From an alpha proteobacterium 3107 (lineage in GTDB: Bacteria; Pseudomonadota; Alphaproteobacteria; Rhodobacterales; Rhodobacteraceae): 7,315 nucleotides of DNA. Shown piece by piece: positions 1 through 5,756 of this stretch. Location: positions 1-7,315 of the forward strand of contig JPPB01000328.1 in the NCBI GenBank assembly GCA_001483205.1. The letters run 5' to 3'. Below the pieces are notes generated by a model. That model had not been told where the DNA came from and made no database searches. It saw only the letters and a list, made by a program, of their open reading frames with translations. Both the position numbers and the translations under genes were made by a program. Within the stretch, counting starts at the first letter, position 1; every line of letters starts with the position of its first letter.

Positions 1-3
1 CAT
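1..3 (-). CDS. Start codon of a leftward gene cut by the left edge
   Basis: The first three bases are the complement of an ATG that would be read leftward out of the window. It is preceded at good spacing by a strong ribosome binding site (AGGAGGG, 8-14, five bases between AGGAGG and ATG). Nothing of the coding sequence is visible, so the product is unknown. It lies on the same strand as the ankyrin gene, 54 bases beyond that gene's stop. A second ankyrin-repeat gene would fit, because such genes often occur in tandem, but that is a guess. Confidence 0.5.
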
Positions 4-7
4 GAAA

Positions 8-14
8 CCCTCCT
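8..14 (-). promoter_or_regulatory. Ribosome binding site for the leftward edge gene
   Basis: On the minus strand this reads AGGAGGG, a near-perfect anti-Shine-Dalgarno match, placed five bases (AGGAGG to ATG) before the start codon at 1-3. It is the main reason for calling a gene at the window edge. Confidence 0.6.
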
Positions 15-48
15 GTGCTGCGGTTTCCGTCATTGAAGCATAAAACTA

Positions 49-54
49 ATTATA
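49..54 (-). promoter_or_regulatory. Possible -10 box (TATAAT) for the edge gene
   Basis: The minus strand has an exact TATAAT in a short AT-rich stretch between the ankyrin stop codon and the next start. No TTGACA-like -35 hexamer is found 16-18 bases upstream; that position falls in the GC-rich end of the ankyrin gene. The leftward gene may therefore have its own promoter, or the match may be chance in an AT-rich spacer. Confidence 0.3.
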
Positions 55-57
55 GGT

Positions 58-504
58 CTACACCCTAATAACCGCCGGGTACTCGTTGTAAAACGCCGCC
101 CCGTGCAGGGGCGTCCAACCGCCCTCGGTGCGCGCTTCGAGGTCCGCGCCTGCGTCAAGCAGGGCCTCAATCACCGCCGGGTTCTCATTGACTGCCGCCG
201 CCCCGTGCAAGGGCGTGATACCGCCCTCGTTGCGCGCTTCGAGGTCGGCCCCGGCGTCAATCAGGGCCTGAATGACCGCCGGGTTTTCGTTGCCTGACGC
301 CGCCGAGTGCAGGGGCGTCACACCGTTCTTGCTGCGGGCGTTTGGGTCGGCACCTGCGTTCAGACAGGTCTGAACATCCTCAGTGCTTGCTCCTCTGAAA
401 AAGTATGGAGTATTCCACCTGCCGCAATCGGTTGCTGTGGCCTGCCCGCCGGTCAGCAGCAGCGCGGCCAGCCCCGCCGCCAGAGTCATCATCTTCGCTT
501 TCAT
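58..504 (-). CDS. Exported ankyrin-repeat protein, C-terminally short
   Basis: A 148-residue protein. The chosen ATG has a good ribosome binding site (GGGGAGGA, 511-518, six bases away); an in-frame extension to 567 lacks one. Residues 1-24 look like a Sec signal peptide: basic start (MKAK), hydrophobic core AAGLAALLL, and a likely cut after ATA at 24. The mature part has two cysteines (27 and 47), a capping segment, then ankyrin repeats 34 residues apart, marked by TPLH at 63-66, 97-100 and 131-134 and the phrase AGADLEAR. The third repeat stops half-way: PAVI is followed by RV and a stop, where repeats 1 and 2 continue into the second helix (QALIDAGAD, EALLDAGAD). The gene follows moeA on the same strand with a 98-base gap. 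Ankyrin repeats mediate protein binding; the partner is unknown, and a periplasmic location is inferred from the signal peptide. Confidence 0.8.
   Translation of the reverse strand: MKAKMMTLAAGLAALLLTGGQATATDCGRWNTPYFFRGASTEDVQTCLNAGADPNARSKNGVTPLHSAASGNENPAVIQALIDAGADLEARNEGGITPLHGAAAVNENPAVIEALLDAGADLEARTEGGWTPLHGAAFYNEYPAVIRV
71..376 (-). repeat. Three tandem 102-bp units encoding ankyrin repeats
   Basis: The phrase ACCGCCGGGT (plus strand) recurs at 71, 173 and 275, exactly 102 bases apart, and long stretches between are nearly identical. Each unit encodes one 34-residue ankyrin repeat. The left two units are more alike than the third, and similarity to the repeat pattern ends abruptly near position 65, shortly before the stop codon. 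High DNA identity between units suggests recent duplication or gene conversion. Confidence 0.85.
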
Positions 505-510
505 GGTCTT

Positions 511-518
511 TCCTCCCC
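511..518 (-). promoter_or_regulatory. Ribosome binding site fixing the ankyrin gene start
   Basis: The minus strand reads GGGGAGGA six bases before the ATG at 502-504. This selects the start that begins the signal peptide (MKAKMM) over the in-frame upstream start at 567. I see no convincing -10/-35 pair in the 98 bases up to the moeA stop. Confidence 0.7.
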
Positions 519-569
519 TGTTCCCGGCCCTGCCTTTTGCCGGGTCACCCGCGTTTTCCTGCCACAAAC

Positions 570-591
570 GGCGCTGTCATTCAACAGCCCC
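570..591 (-). terminator. Weak hairpin after moeA
   Basis: Just downstream of the moeA stop, the minus-strand transcript can form a stem of GCTGT with ACAGC (584-588 and 573-577) around a six-base loop. A G-G mismatch and two further G-C pairs extend it, and GTTTG follows. It could weakly terminate the trp-moeA transcript. The stem is short and there is no real U tract, so read-through into the ankyrin gene is also plausible. Confidence 0.25.
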
Positions 592-602
592 CCGCAGACC
601 GC

Positions 603-1772
603 TCACACCGGGATATACGCCGCCACCTCACCCGCCTGTCGCGCCGGGTCATCCGGCGGGCGGACAATCAACGCATTCGCCCGGCTCAGCACCGACAACA
701 GCGCGCTGTCCTGCCGGGCAAAGGCGGTCAGTTCCCCGCCGTCAATCCGCCCCCGCATGTAGTGTTCGCGCGGGCCGTTGGCACCCAGGGCACGGGCCAG
801 TGGCGCGGTGCGGCAGCGGCTCCGATAGGGCAGGCCCAGCATCCGCTCGACCATCGGCAGCACGAAGATATGCCCGCAAACCATTGCCGAGACAGGGTTT
901 CCCGGCAGGCCAATCATCGCGCTTGCCGCCAACCTGCCCGCCATCAGCGGCTTGCCGGGGCGCATCGTCACCCCGTGAAAGGCGCGCCTCATGCCGATCT
1001 CTGCCGCCACCTGCGCCACCAGATCGCGGTCCCCCACCGATGCGCCGCCGCTGGTGACGATCAGGTCCGCGCCACGGGCGAGGCCAAACCCGTCGCGTAA
1101 GGCGCGGGCGGTGTCGGCGGTGACGGGCAACAGCCGCACATCCGCGCCTGCCGCCTCCAGTAACGCCTTGAGGCCAAAGCCGTTTGAGGCGATGATCCGG
1201 TCCGGGTCGGGGTCCGCGCCGGGCATGATCAGCTCGTCACCGACCGAGAGCACCGCCACGTCCGGGCGGCGGGTGACAGGCACCTCTGCGACGTTCATCG
1301 CCGCCAGAAGGGCGATGTCGGCGGGGGTGAGGCGGCGCGGTGCGGTGAGGGTGTCCCCGGTGCGGAAGTCATCCCCTCTGGGGCGGATATAGGGTTTTTC
1401 GTCAGGGGGTTGCCGCACCTTTATCATGTTGTCGGTGCGGGAGATGTGTTCCTGAATGACCACCCGGTCGGCCCCCGTCGGCACCGGCGCGCCGGTCAGG
1501 ATGCGCACCGCCTCGCCCGGCTGAAGGGTGCCGGGAAAGGCCTTGCCGGCGACGGATTGACCGATCAGGCGGAAGGTGTCGCCGGGCCGGGGCGGGGGAC
1601 CGGCAAGCGCATAGCCGTCCATGGCAGAGGCCGCGAACGGGGGTTGGTCGCGGGGGGCCATCACGTCCCGCGCCAGGACGCGCCCGGCGGCCCCGGTCAG
1701 CGGCACATCCTCGGCCCCGAGCGGCGCGACCAGTTCGAGGGCGCGTTTGAGCGCCTCAGCAGTGCTGATCAT
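603..1772 (-). CDS. moeA: Molybdopterin molybdenumtransferase MoeA
   Basis: A 389-residue protein, normal for the family (about 390-410). MoeA inserts molybdate into adenylated molybdopterin, the last common step of molybdenum cofactor synthesis, in the cytoplasm. Family motifs appear in order: SAMDGYA (49-55, with Asp52), ILTGAPVPTGAD (91-102), the PRGDD segment (131-135), SVGDEL (176-181, Glu180), TSGGASVGD (240-248), MRPGKP (270-275) and GLPGNPVS (288-295). The ATG has a GAGG ribosome binding site seven bases upstream. That site and the start lie inside one copy of a 20-base direct repeat shared with the moaC 3' end. In the ancestral arrangement moeA probably overlapped moaC by ATGA; here 259 bases separate them. 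It is the last gene of the leftward operon. Confidence 0.96.
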   Translation of the reverse strand: MISTAEALKRALELVAPLGAEDVPLTGAAGRVLARDVMAPRDQPPFAASAMDGYALAGPPPRPGDTFRLIGQSVAGKAFPGTLQPGEAVRILTGAPVPTGADRVVIQEHISRTDNMIKVRQPPDEKPYIRPRGDDFRTGDTLTAPRRLTPADIALLAAMNVAEVPVTRRPDVAVLSVGDELIMPGADPDPDRIIASNGFGLKALLEAAGADVRLLPVTADTARALRDGFGLARGADLIVTSGGASVGDRDLVAQVAAEIGMRRAFHGVTMRPGKPLMAGRLAASAMIGLPGNPVSAMVCGHIFVLPMVERMLGLPYRSRCRTAPLARALGANGPREHYMRGRIDGGELTAFARQDSALLSVLSRANALIVRPPDDPARQAGEVAAYIPV

Positions 1773-1786
1773 CCCCGCGCCTCATA
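1767..1786 (-). repeat. 20-bp direct repeat, moeA-side copy
   Basis: The minus strand reads TATGAGGCGCGGGGATGATC. It holds the GAGG ribosome binding site, the moeA ATG and the second codon. It matches the copy at 2030-2049 at 19 of 20 positions, in the same orientation, starting 263 bases away. Similarity stops at once on both sides, as expected for a duplication bounding an insertion. Confidence 0.85.
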
Positions 1787-2035
1787 TAAGACCTCTGAAT
1801 GATGGCGCATCGGCTGCCAACCCGTCCCGCCCGGCGCTTGCGGCCCTGGCAGCAGATGGTTTTGCGGTGACCCGCCGGCCCCTGCGGGACAGGCACTTAG
1901 GGCCGCGACCGGCCCGCTCGGGGGGGCGCAACGCGCCGCCCCGTGGGGGGCGGGTCGGCGCGGCCCGGTCTTACGACCGGGCGGGATCGGGGCCGGTGCG
2001 GGGTCAGAACGGCGGAACGTAAAGGAACAGATCAT
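1769..2035 (-). CDS. Possible 88-codon ORF spanning the moaC-moeA insert
   Basis: An open frame starts at an ATG whose first four bases (ATGA) contain the moaC stop, preceded by GAGG at seven bases. It crosses the whole insert without a stop and ends at a TGA overlapping the moeA ATG, again as ATGA. The predicted product is rich in Pro, Ala, Gly and Arg and resembles no family I know. Its last residues (YEARG) echo the MoaC end (RYEARR) because both come from the duplicated 20-mer. The composition looks like translated non-coding GC-rich DNA, so a functional protein is doubtful. Translation through it could nevertheless carry ribosomes from moaC to moeA and keep coupling alive. Confidence 0.2.
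   Translation of the reverse strand: MICSFTFRRSDPAPAPIPPGRKTGPRRPAPHGAARCAPPSGPVAALSACPAGAGGSPQNHLLPGPQAPGGTGWQPMRHHSEVLYEARG
1787..2029 (-). mobile_element. Hairpin-rich 243-bp insertion between moaC and moeA
   Basis: This block is bounded by 20-bp direct repeats and lies where the rest of the operon has overlapping genes. It is packed with inverted repeats: 1808-1819 with 1847-1858 (11 of 12 pairs, 27-base loop); 1871-1875 with 1884-1888; GGGCCG/CGGCCC at 1900-1905 and 1910-1915; 1921-1929 with 1933-1942 (one bulge); and GCCCGGTC/GACCGGGC at 1963-1970 and 1975-1982 with loop TTAC. I see no terminal inverted repeats and no transposase. It may be a small non-autonomous element, a dispersed intergenic repeat or a structured RNA in the moaC-moeA mRNA. 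The insertion reading is inferred from the flanking duplication. Confidence 0.5.
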
Positions 2036-2049
2036 CGCCGCGCCTCATA
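2030..2049 (-). repeat. 20-bp direct repeat, moaC-side copy
   Basis: The minus strand reads TATGAGGCGCGGCGATGATC. It encodes the last residues of MoaC and its TGA stop, and still contains ATGATC, which would have been the first two codons of the ancestral moeA. One base differs from the copy at 1767-1786. Confidence 0.85.
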
Positions 2050-2514
2050 GCGGCCCGACTTTCCGCCCTCTTTCAGCGCCAGCCGGATGCCGCCGATCTC
2101 CATGCTGCGATCCGCAGCCTTCAGCATGTCATAGACGGTCAGCGCGGCGATACTGACCGATGTAAGCGCTTCCATTTCGACCCCGGTTCGCCCGGTGGTC
2201 CTGACCGTCGCCGTCAGCCGCAGGCCGGGCAGGGTGTCGTCGGGCGCAAGCTCCAGCGAGATTGCGGCAATCGGCAGGGGGTGGCAGAGCGGCACCAGAT
2301 CAGCGGTGCGCTTCGCCCCCATAATGCCCGCGAGCCGGGCAACGCCGAGCACATCGCCCTTTCCGACCTTTTCTTTCATAATAATATCAAGGGTTTCCGC
2401 CTGCATCTTCACGTAACCCTCGGCGACGGCAACGCGATCAGTTACAGGTTTGCCCGACACGTCCACCATACGGGCGGCACCGGAGCGGTCGAAATGGGTC
2501 AGATCGGGCATCAT
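2032..2514 (-). CDS. moaC: Cyclic pyranopterin monophosphate synthase MoaC
   Basis: A 160-residue protein, the usual MoaC length. With MoaA it converts GTP to cyclic pyranopterin monophosphate: MoaA makes 3',8-cyclo-GTP and MoaC rearranges it. Conserved features are all visible: Lys52 in GKGD (51-54), the LCHP motif with His78, GVEMEA (111-116), and Asp129 and Lys132 in VYDMLK, matching the known catalytic Lys51, His77, Asp128 and Lys131 of E. coli MoaC. The first ATG overlaps the trpC stop as ATGA; a second ATG follows directly and is slightly better spaced from GAGG in the trpC tail. The 3' end lies in a 20-bp repeat duplicated upstream of moeA. Confidence 0.97.
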   Translation of the reverse strand: MMPDLTHFDRSGAARMVDVSGKPVTDRVAVAEGYVKMQAETLDIIMKEKVGKGDVLGVARLAGIMGAKRTADLVPLCHPLPIAAISLELAPDDTLPGLRLTATVRTTGRTGVEMEALTSVSIAALTVYDMLKAADRSMEIGGIRLALKEGGKSGRYEARR

Positions 2515-3353
2515 CGGGCCTCTTGTCCTGTGGGTGGCATGACCGGCGTGACAGGCGCGACCGGCGCGGCAAGCAGGCGTCGGGTGGCGGCGGCCACATC
2601 CGGCGCGCGCATCAGGCTCTCGCCGATCAGAAACGCCCGGACATCGTGGCGGGCCATCTCCGCGAGGTCATCCCCGGTGCCAAGGCCGCTTTCACTGATC
2701 ACCAGACGACCGGGGGGCGCGCGCCGGGACAGGCGGCGGGTGACCCCAAGATCAGTCCTGAAAGTCCTCAGATCACGATTGTTCACGCCCAGAAGGGGGG
2801 ATTTCAGCCGCGCCGCCCGGTCGAGTTCGCCCTCGTCGTGAACCTCGATCAGCGCATCCATCCCCCAGCCGATGGCGGCGTCTTCCAGCTCGCCCGCCTG
2901 CATGTCCGACACGCTCGCCATGATAATCAGGATGCAATCGGCATGGAGCGCGCGGGCCTCTGCCACCTGATAGGGGTCATAGAGGAAATCCTTGCGCAGG
3001 ACCGGCAGGCGCGTCGCCGCCCGTGCCCCGGTCAGAAAGCCATCGGCCCCCTGAAAGCCGGGGCCGTCGGTCAGCACCGACAGGCAGGTTGCGCCGCCGT
3101 CCTGATAGGCCCGCGCCAGGGCGGGCGGGTCGAAATCGGCGCGGATCACCCCCCGCGACGGGCTGGCCTTTTTGATCTCGGCAATCAGGCCATAGCCGGT
3201 CCGCGTCGCCCGCCACAGCGCGGCGGCAAAACCGCGCGGGGCAGGGGCGGCGCGTGCCATGGCCTCGACCCCGGCCAGCGGGCGGGTGGCCTTGCGCCCC
3301 TGCACCTCGGCCAGCTTGCGGGCCTTTATCTGATCCAGAATGGTTGTGGTCAT
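2511..3353 (-). CDS. trpC: Indole-3-glycerol phosphate synthase
   Basis: A 280-residue TIM-barrel enzyme closing the indole ring: carboxyphenylamino-deoxyribulose phosphate goes to indole-3-glycerol phosphate, CO2 and water. Motifs in order: [10 protein letters not shown] (59-68, Glu59 and Lys61), [11 protein letters not shown] (120-130, general acid Lys121), LIEVH (Glu170), GVNNRDL (Asn191), ISESGL (Glu221) and the phosphate-binding FLIGESLM (241-248). It is a monofunctional TrpC without a fused TrpF. The last 18 or so residues form an Ala/Pro/Val-rich tail (from about 263) beyond the conserved barrel. Its ATG overlaps the ung stop as ATGA and its own stop overlaps moaC as ATGA, so it is probably translated by coupling on both sides; the ribosome binding site is weak (GCAGGCAG). 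Confidence 0.97.
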   Translation of the reverse strand: MTTTILDQIKARKLAEVQGRKATRPLAGVEAMARAAPAPRGFAAALWRATRTGYGLIAEIKKASPSRGVIRADFDPPALARAYQDGGATCLSVLTDGPGFQGADGFLTGARAATRLPVLRKDFLYDPYQVAEARALHADCILIIMASVSDMQAGELEDAAIGWGMDALIEVHDEGELDRAARLKSPLLGVNNRDLRTFRTDLGVTRRLSRRAPPGRLVISESGLGTGDDLAEMARHDVRAFLIGESLMRAPDVAAATRRLLAAPVAPVTPVMPPTGQEAR

Positions 3354-4027
3354 GTCATGTCTGCCTGCAATGCCCAGTCGATGGGGTGTTGCCCGCGCGC
3401 CGCCAGCCAGCGATTGACCTGCGAGAACGGGCGGGAGCCGAAAAAGCCGCGCCGTGCGGACAGCGGCGAGGGATGGGCGGTGGTGATGATCAGGTGGTCG
3501 TCATGGGGGCGAATGTGGCGCGCCTGCGCCCGTGCCTGTGCTCCCCACAGCACGAAAGCGGTGGCGCGTTCTGAGACCAGATCCAGAACCTGCCACGCCA
3601 GTTCCTGCCAGCCCAGCCCGGCATGGCCGCCTGCCCTGCCTGCGGGAACACTCAGCGCCGTGTTCAGCAGCAGAACCCCCTGCCGGGCCCAGCCGCGCAG
3701 GTCTCCGTTTGGCGGGCGCGCGCCAATATCCGCCTGCAACTCTTTGAAGATATTGGCAAGAGACCGGGGCAGGGGGGTGACATCCGGGGCAACCGAAAAC
3801 GCAAGCCCGTGGGCATGGCCGGGGGTCGGATACGGGTCTTGCCCGAGGATAACCACCCGCACGTCCTGCGGCGGTGTCAGTTCAAGGGCAGAGAAGGTTT
3901 CGTCGGGCGGGGGCAAGACCCGGCGGGTCTCCTGTGCCAGGGCTGCCCCGATTGCGGGCAGGGTTTGGGCAAAGAACGGCAGCGCCGCCCATGCGCCCGG
4001 TGGCCGGAAGGGGACCGCGCCCGGCAT
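3350..4027 (-). CDS. ung: Uracil-DNA glycosylase, family 1
   Basis: A protein of about 225 residues that removes uracil from DNA to start base excision repair. Family 1 motifs are present: GQDPYP (62-67) with catalytic Asp64, the AHGLAFSV segment, LLLNTALSV (Asn122) and the HPSPLSARRGFFGSRPF block with His185. GQDPYP replaces the common GQDPYH; I believe this is a tolerated variant in alphaproteobacteria. I chose the ATG at 4025-4027, which overlaps the trpD stop as TGATG and sits seven bases after GGGG. A GTG one codon upstream (4028-4030) is also possible and would give 226 residues. Its position between trpD and trpC is unexpected for a DNA repair gene; the overlaps on both sides mean it is expressed with the tryptophan genes. 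Confidence 0.96.
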   Translation of the reverse strand: MPGAVPFRPPGAWAALPFFAQTLPAIGAALAQETRRVLPPPDETFSALELTPPQDVRVVILGQDPYPTPGHAHGLAFSVAPDVTPLPRSLANIFKELQADIGARPPNGDLRGWARQGVLLLNTALSVPAGRAGGHAGLGWQELAWQVLDLVSERATAFVLWGAQARAQARHIRPHDDHLIITTAHPSPLSARRGFFGSRPFSQVNRWLAARGQHPIDWALQADMT

Positions 4028-5046
4028 CACGCCGCCCCGGAAGTAACAGCGGCGAGTTTTTCCAGCCGCGCCCGCGCCGCGCCCGAATCAATCGATTCGG
4101 CGGCCATCCCGGCCCCGGTGGGCAGATCAGCGGCGGCCCCGGCCACCACCAGCGCGGCGGCGGCATTCAGCAGCACCGCATCCCGATAGGCGGATTTTGC
4201 CCCGTCCAGAAGCGCCCGCAGCGCCTGCGCGTTATGTGCGGGGGTGTCCCCGATGATCGCCTCAAACGGATGTTCGGGCAGGCCCGCGTCCTCTGGGTGG
4301 ATTTCCTGCTCTCTGATCCGGTCATCCTCAAGCATGACCACCCGGCTTGCGCCGACGATGGACAGCTCATCGGTGCCGTCCGCGCCATGGACCAGCCACG
4401 CCCGGTCCGACCCAAGGGCGCGCAGCGTCTCGGCCATCGGGCGGATCAGGTCGGGGCTGAACGCGCCGGTCAACTGTCGCCGGACACCCGCCGGGTTGCT
4501 CAGGGGGCCAAGGATGTTGAAAATCGTCCGCGTCCCCAGTTCAACGCGGGCGGGCATGACATGGGCCATGGCCGGGTGGTGCATGGGGGCCATCATAAAG
4601 CCGATCCCGGCCTCTTTCAGGGCGCGTTCCACGACCTCGGGGCCGACCATCACATTGATGCCCAGTTCGGTCTGCACATCCGCCGCCCCGGATTTTGAGC
4701 TGAGATTACGGTTGCCGTGCTTGGCCACCACCACGCCTGCGCCCGCGGTCACGAACGCAGCGGCGGTCGAGATATTAAGCGTGCCCCTGCCGTCGCCGCC
4801 GGTGCCCACGATGTCGATGGCCCCCGCTGGCGCGTTCACCTTGCGGCACCTGTCCCGCATGACCGAGGCAGCAGCGGCGTATTCGCCCACCGTTTCCCCC
4901 CTTGCCCTCAGCGCCATCAGAAAGCCGCCGGTCTGGGCGGGCGTCGCCGTGCCGTCGAACAGAATCCCAAAGGCCCGTTCTGCCTCTTCGCGGGTCAGCG
5001 GGCGGCTGGCCGCCGCATGGATCAGGGGCTTGAGGGCGTCGCTCAT
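4027..5046 (-). CDS. trpD: Anthranilate phosphoribosyltransferase
   Basis: A 339-residue enzyme joining anthranilate to phosphoribosyl pyrophosphate in tryptophan synthesis. Family signatures: the glycine-rich PRPP loop GTGGDGRGT (81-89), [24 protein letters not shown] (109-123), the MAPMHHPAM segment (152-160), [13 protein letters not shown] (173-185) and HGADGTDE (220-227), which carries the acidic metal-binding residues. Length is typical. The ATG overlaps the trpG stop as ATGA and has a good ribosome binding site (GGGAGAA, 5052-5058) within trpG. The 3' end overlaps ung. There is no TrpG-TrpD fusion of the E. coli kind; the two are separate genes. Confidence 0.97.
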   Translation of the reverse strand: MSDALKPLIHAAASRPLTREEAERAFGILFDGTATPAQTGGFLMALRARGETVGEYAAAASVMRDRCRKVNAPAGAIDIVGTGGDGRGTLNISTAAAFVTAGAGVVVAKHGNRNLSSKSGAADVQTELGINVMVGPEVVERALKEAGIGFMMAPMHHPAMAHVMPARVELGTRTIFNILGPLSNPAGVRRQLTGAFSPDLIRPMAETLRALGSDRAWLVHGADGTDELSIVGASRVVMLEDDRIREQEIHPEDAGLPEHPFEAIIGDTPAHNAQALRALLDGAKSAYRDAVLLNAAAALVVAGAAADLPTGAGMAAESIDSGAARARLEKLAAVTSGAA

Positions 5047-5624
5047 GCCGGTTCTCCCACCAGATCAAGAAAGTTCTTCAGCAGGGCGTGGCCGTGCTCT
5101 GAGGCAATGGATTCGGGGTGAAACTGCACCCCGTGAACGGGCAGGGTTTCGTGCCTGATCCCCATGATCGTGCCGTCCTCAAGCCAGGCGTTGACCCGCA
5201 GACACTCGGGCAGGCTGTCGCGTTCGACCACCAGAGAGTGATAGCGGGTCGCCTGAAAAGGCGAGGGCAGGCCGGAAAACACCCCCGTGCCGTCGTGATG
5301 AATCACCCCCATCTTGCCATGGACGATTTCGTGACAGCGCACGACCCTGCCGCCGAAGGCCTCGCCAATCGCCTGATGGCCCAGGCAAACCCCCATCAGC
5401 GGTGTGCGGACCTCTGCCGCTGCCCCGGTCAGGGCCAGGCAGATACCGGCCTGTGCCGGGTCGCAGGGGCCGGGCGACAGCAGGATCGCATCGGGGCGCA
5501 TCCCCATCGCCGCCTGCACATCCAGCGCATCGTTGCGGCGCACGACGACCTCTGTGCCCAATTCGCCCAGATAATGCACCAGATTGTAGGTAAAGCTGTC
5601 ATAGTTGTCGATCAGCAGCAGCAT
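5043..5624 (-). CDS. trpG: Anthranilate synthase glutamine amidotransferase subunit
   Basis: A 193-residue class I glutamine amidotransferase that feeds ammonia to TrpE for anthranilate synthesis. Visible motifs: the N-terminal [18 protein letters not shown] (50-56), the nucleophile elbow GVCLGHQ with Cys80, HSLVV (129-133) and FHPES with His169 and Glu171, completing the Cys-His-Glu triad. It may also serve aminodeoxychorismate synthase, as PabA/TrpG proteins often do; the sequence does not decide this. The ATG follows GGAAAG at about ten bases and is the first gene of the leftward operon. trpE is not next to it here: the upstream neighbour is the divergent polysaccharide deacetylase gene. 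Confidence 0.95.
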   Translation of the reverse strand: MLLLIDNYDSFTYNLVHYLGELGTEVVVRRNDALDVQAAMGMRPDAILLSPGPCDPAQAGICLALTGAAAEVRTPLMGVCLGHQAIGEAFGGRVVRCHEIVHGKMGVIHHDGTGVFSGLPSPFQATRYHSLVVERDSLPECLRVNAWLEDGTIMGIRHETLPVHGVQFHPESIASEHGHALLKNFLDLVGEPA

Positions 5625-5756
5625 ATCGGGCGGCTTTCCAAATTAGGGGTGATCCCCGGCGTCAGTCAGGTTATACATGGTCAGAGAGCGCGCCGGGGGT
5701 CAAGAGCCGACCTGACGCGAACACGTCAATACAGGGCAATACGGACGGAGGAGACT
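5625..5756. promoter_or_regulatory. Divergent intergenic region with likely trp operon promoter
   Basis: These 132 bases separate trpG from the rightward gene and must hold both 5' ends. An 8-bp inverted repeat (CCCCGGCG 5654-5661, CGCCGGGG 5691-5698) encloses GTTATACA (5670-5677). That core reads TATAAC on the minus strand and TATACA on the plus strand, so either could be a -10 box. TTGACC on the minus strand (5698-5703) is 22 bases from TATAAC, too far for a standard -35. No tryptophan-rich leader peptide is visible. An 11-codon ORF on the minus strand (MYNLTDAGDHP, 5643-5678) has no Trp codon. Promoter positions are tentative. Confidence 0.35.
5747..5753 (+). promoter_or_regulatory. Ribosome binding site fixing a GTG start
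   Basis: GGAGGAG lies just before a GTG at 5757-5759 (five bases from GGAGG to GTG). This is the best-supported start for the rightward gene. The frame is also open far upstream, antisense to trpG, but no start there has such a site and the extension has no recognisable content. Confidence 0.75.

Noticed and set aside
71..376. Regular 102-bp repeats as a CRISPR or other non-coding array
   Set aside because: The period equals 34 codons and every unit encodes an ankyrin repeat; there are no short repeats with variable spacers.
523..544. CCCGGC/GCCGGG inverted repeat upstream of the ankyrin gene as a terminator
   Set aside because: The stem is followed by no T run on either strand, and it lies within the leader just before the ribosome binding site; at most a minor hairpin.
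2007..2028. Three GAAC direct repeats (2007, 2015, 2025) suggesting an alphaproteobacterial LexA box
   Set aside because: The known SOS box is GAAC-N7-GAAC. Here the gaps are 4 and 6 bases, so the spacing does not fit.
2523..4046. Long rightward open frame of 507 codons
   Set aside because: It is antisense to trpC and ung, both with complete family motifs, and its translation is Arg/Pro/Ala-rich without recognisable domains: a high-GC shadow.
5643..5678. Short ORF MYNLTDAGDHP as a trp leader peptide for attenuation
   Set aside because: It has no Trp codon and no Shine-Dalgarno site, no clear terminator/antiterminator pair follows, and its ATG overlaps the best -10 candidate.
5118..5756. In-frame upstream extension of the deacetylase-like gene, antisense to all of trpG
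   Set aside because: The frame is open only because GC-rich DNA has few stops. The extension has no family content, lies opposite a well-conserved gene, and the GTG at 5757 has a strong ribosome binding site.
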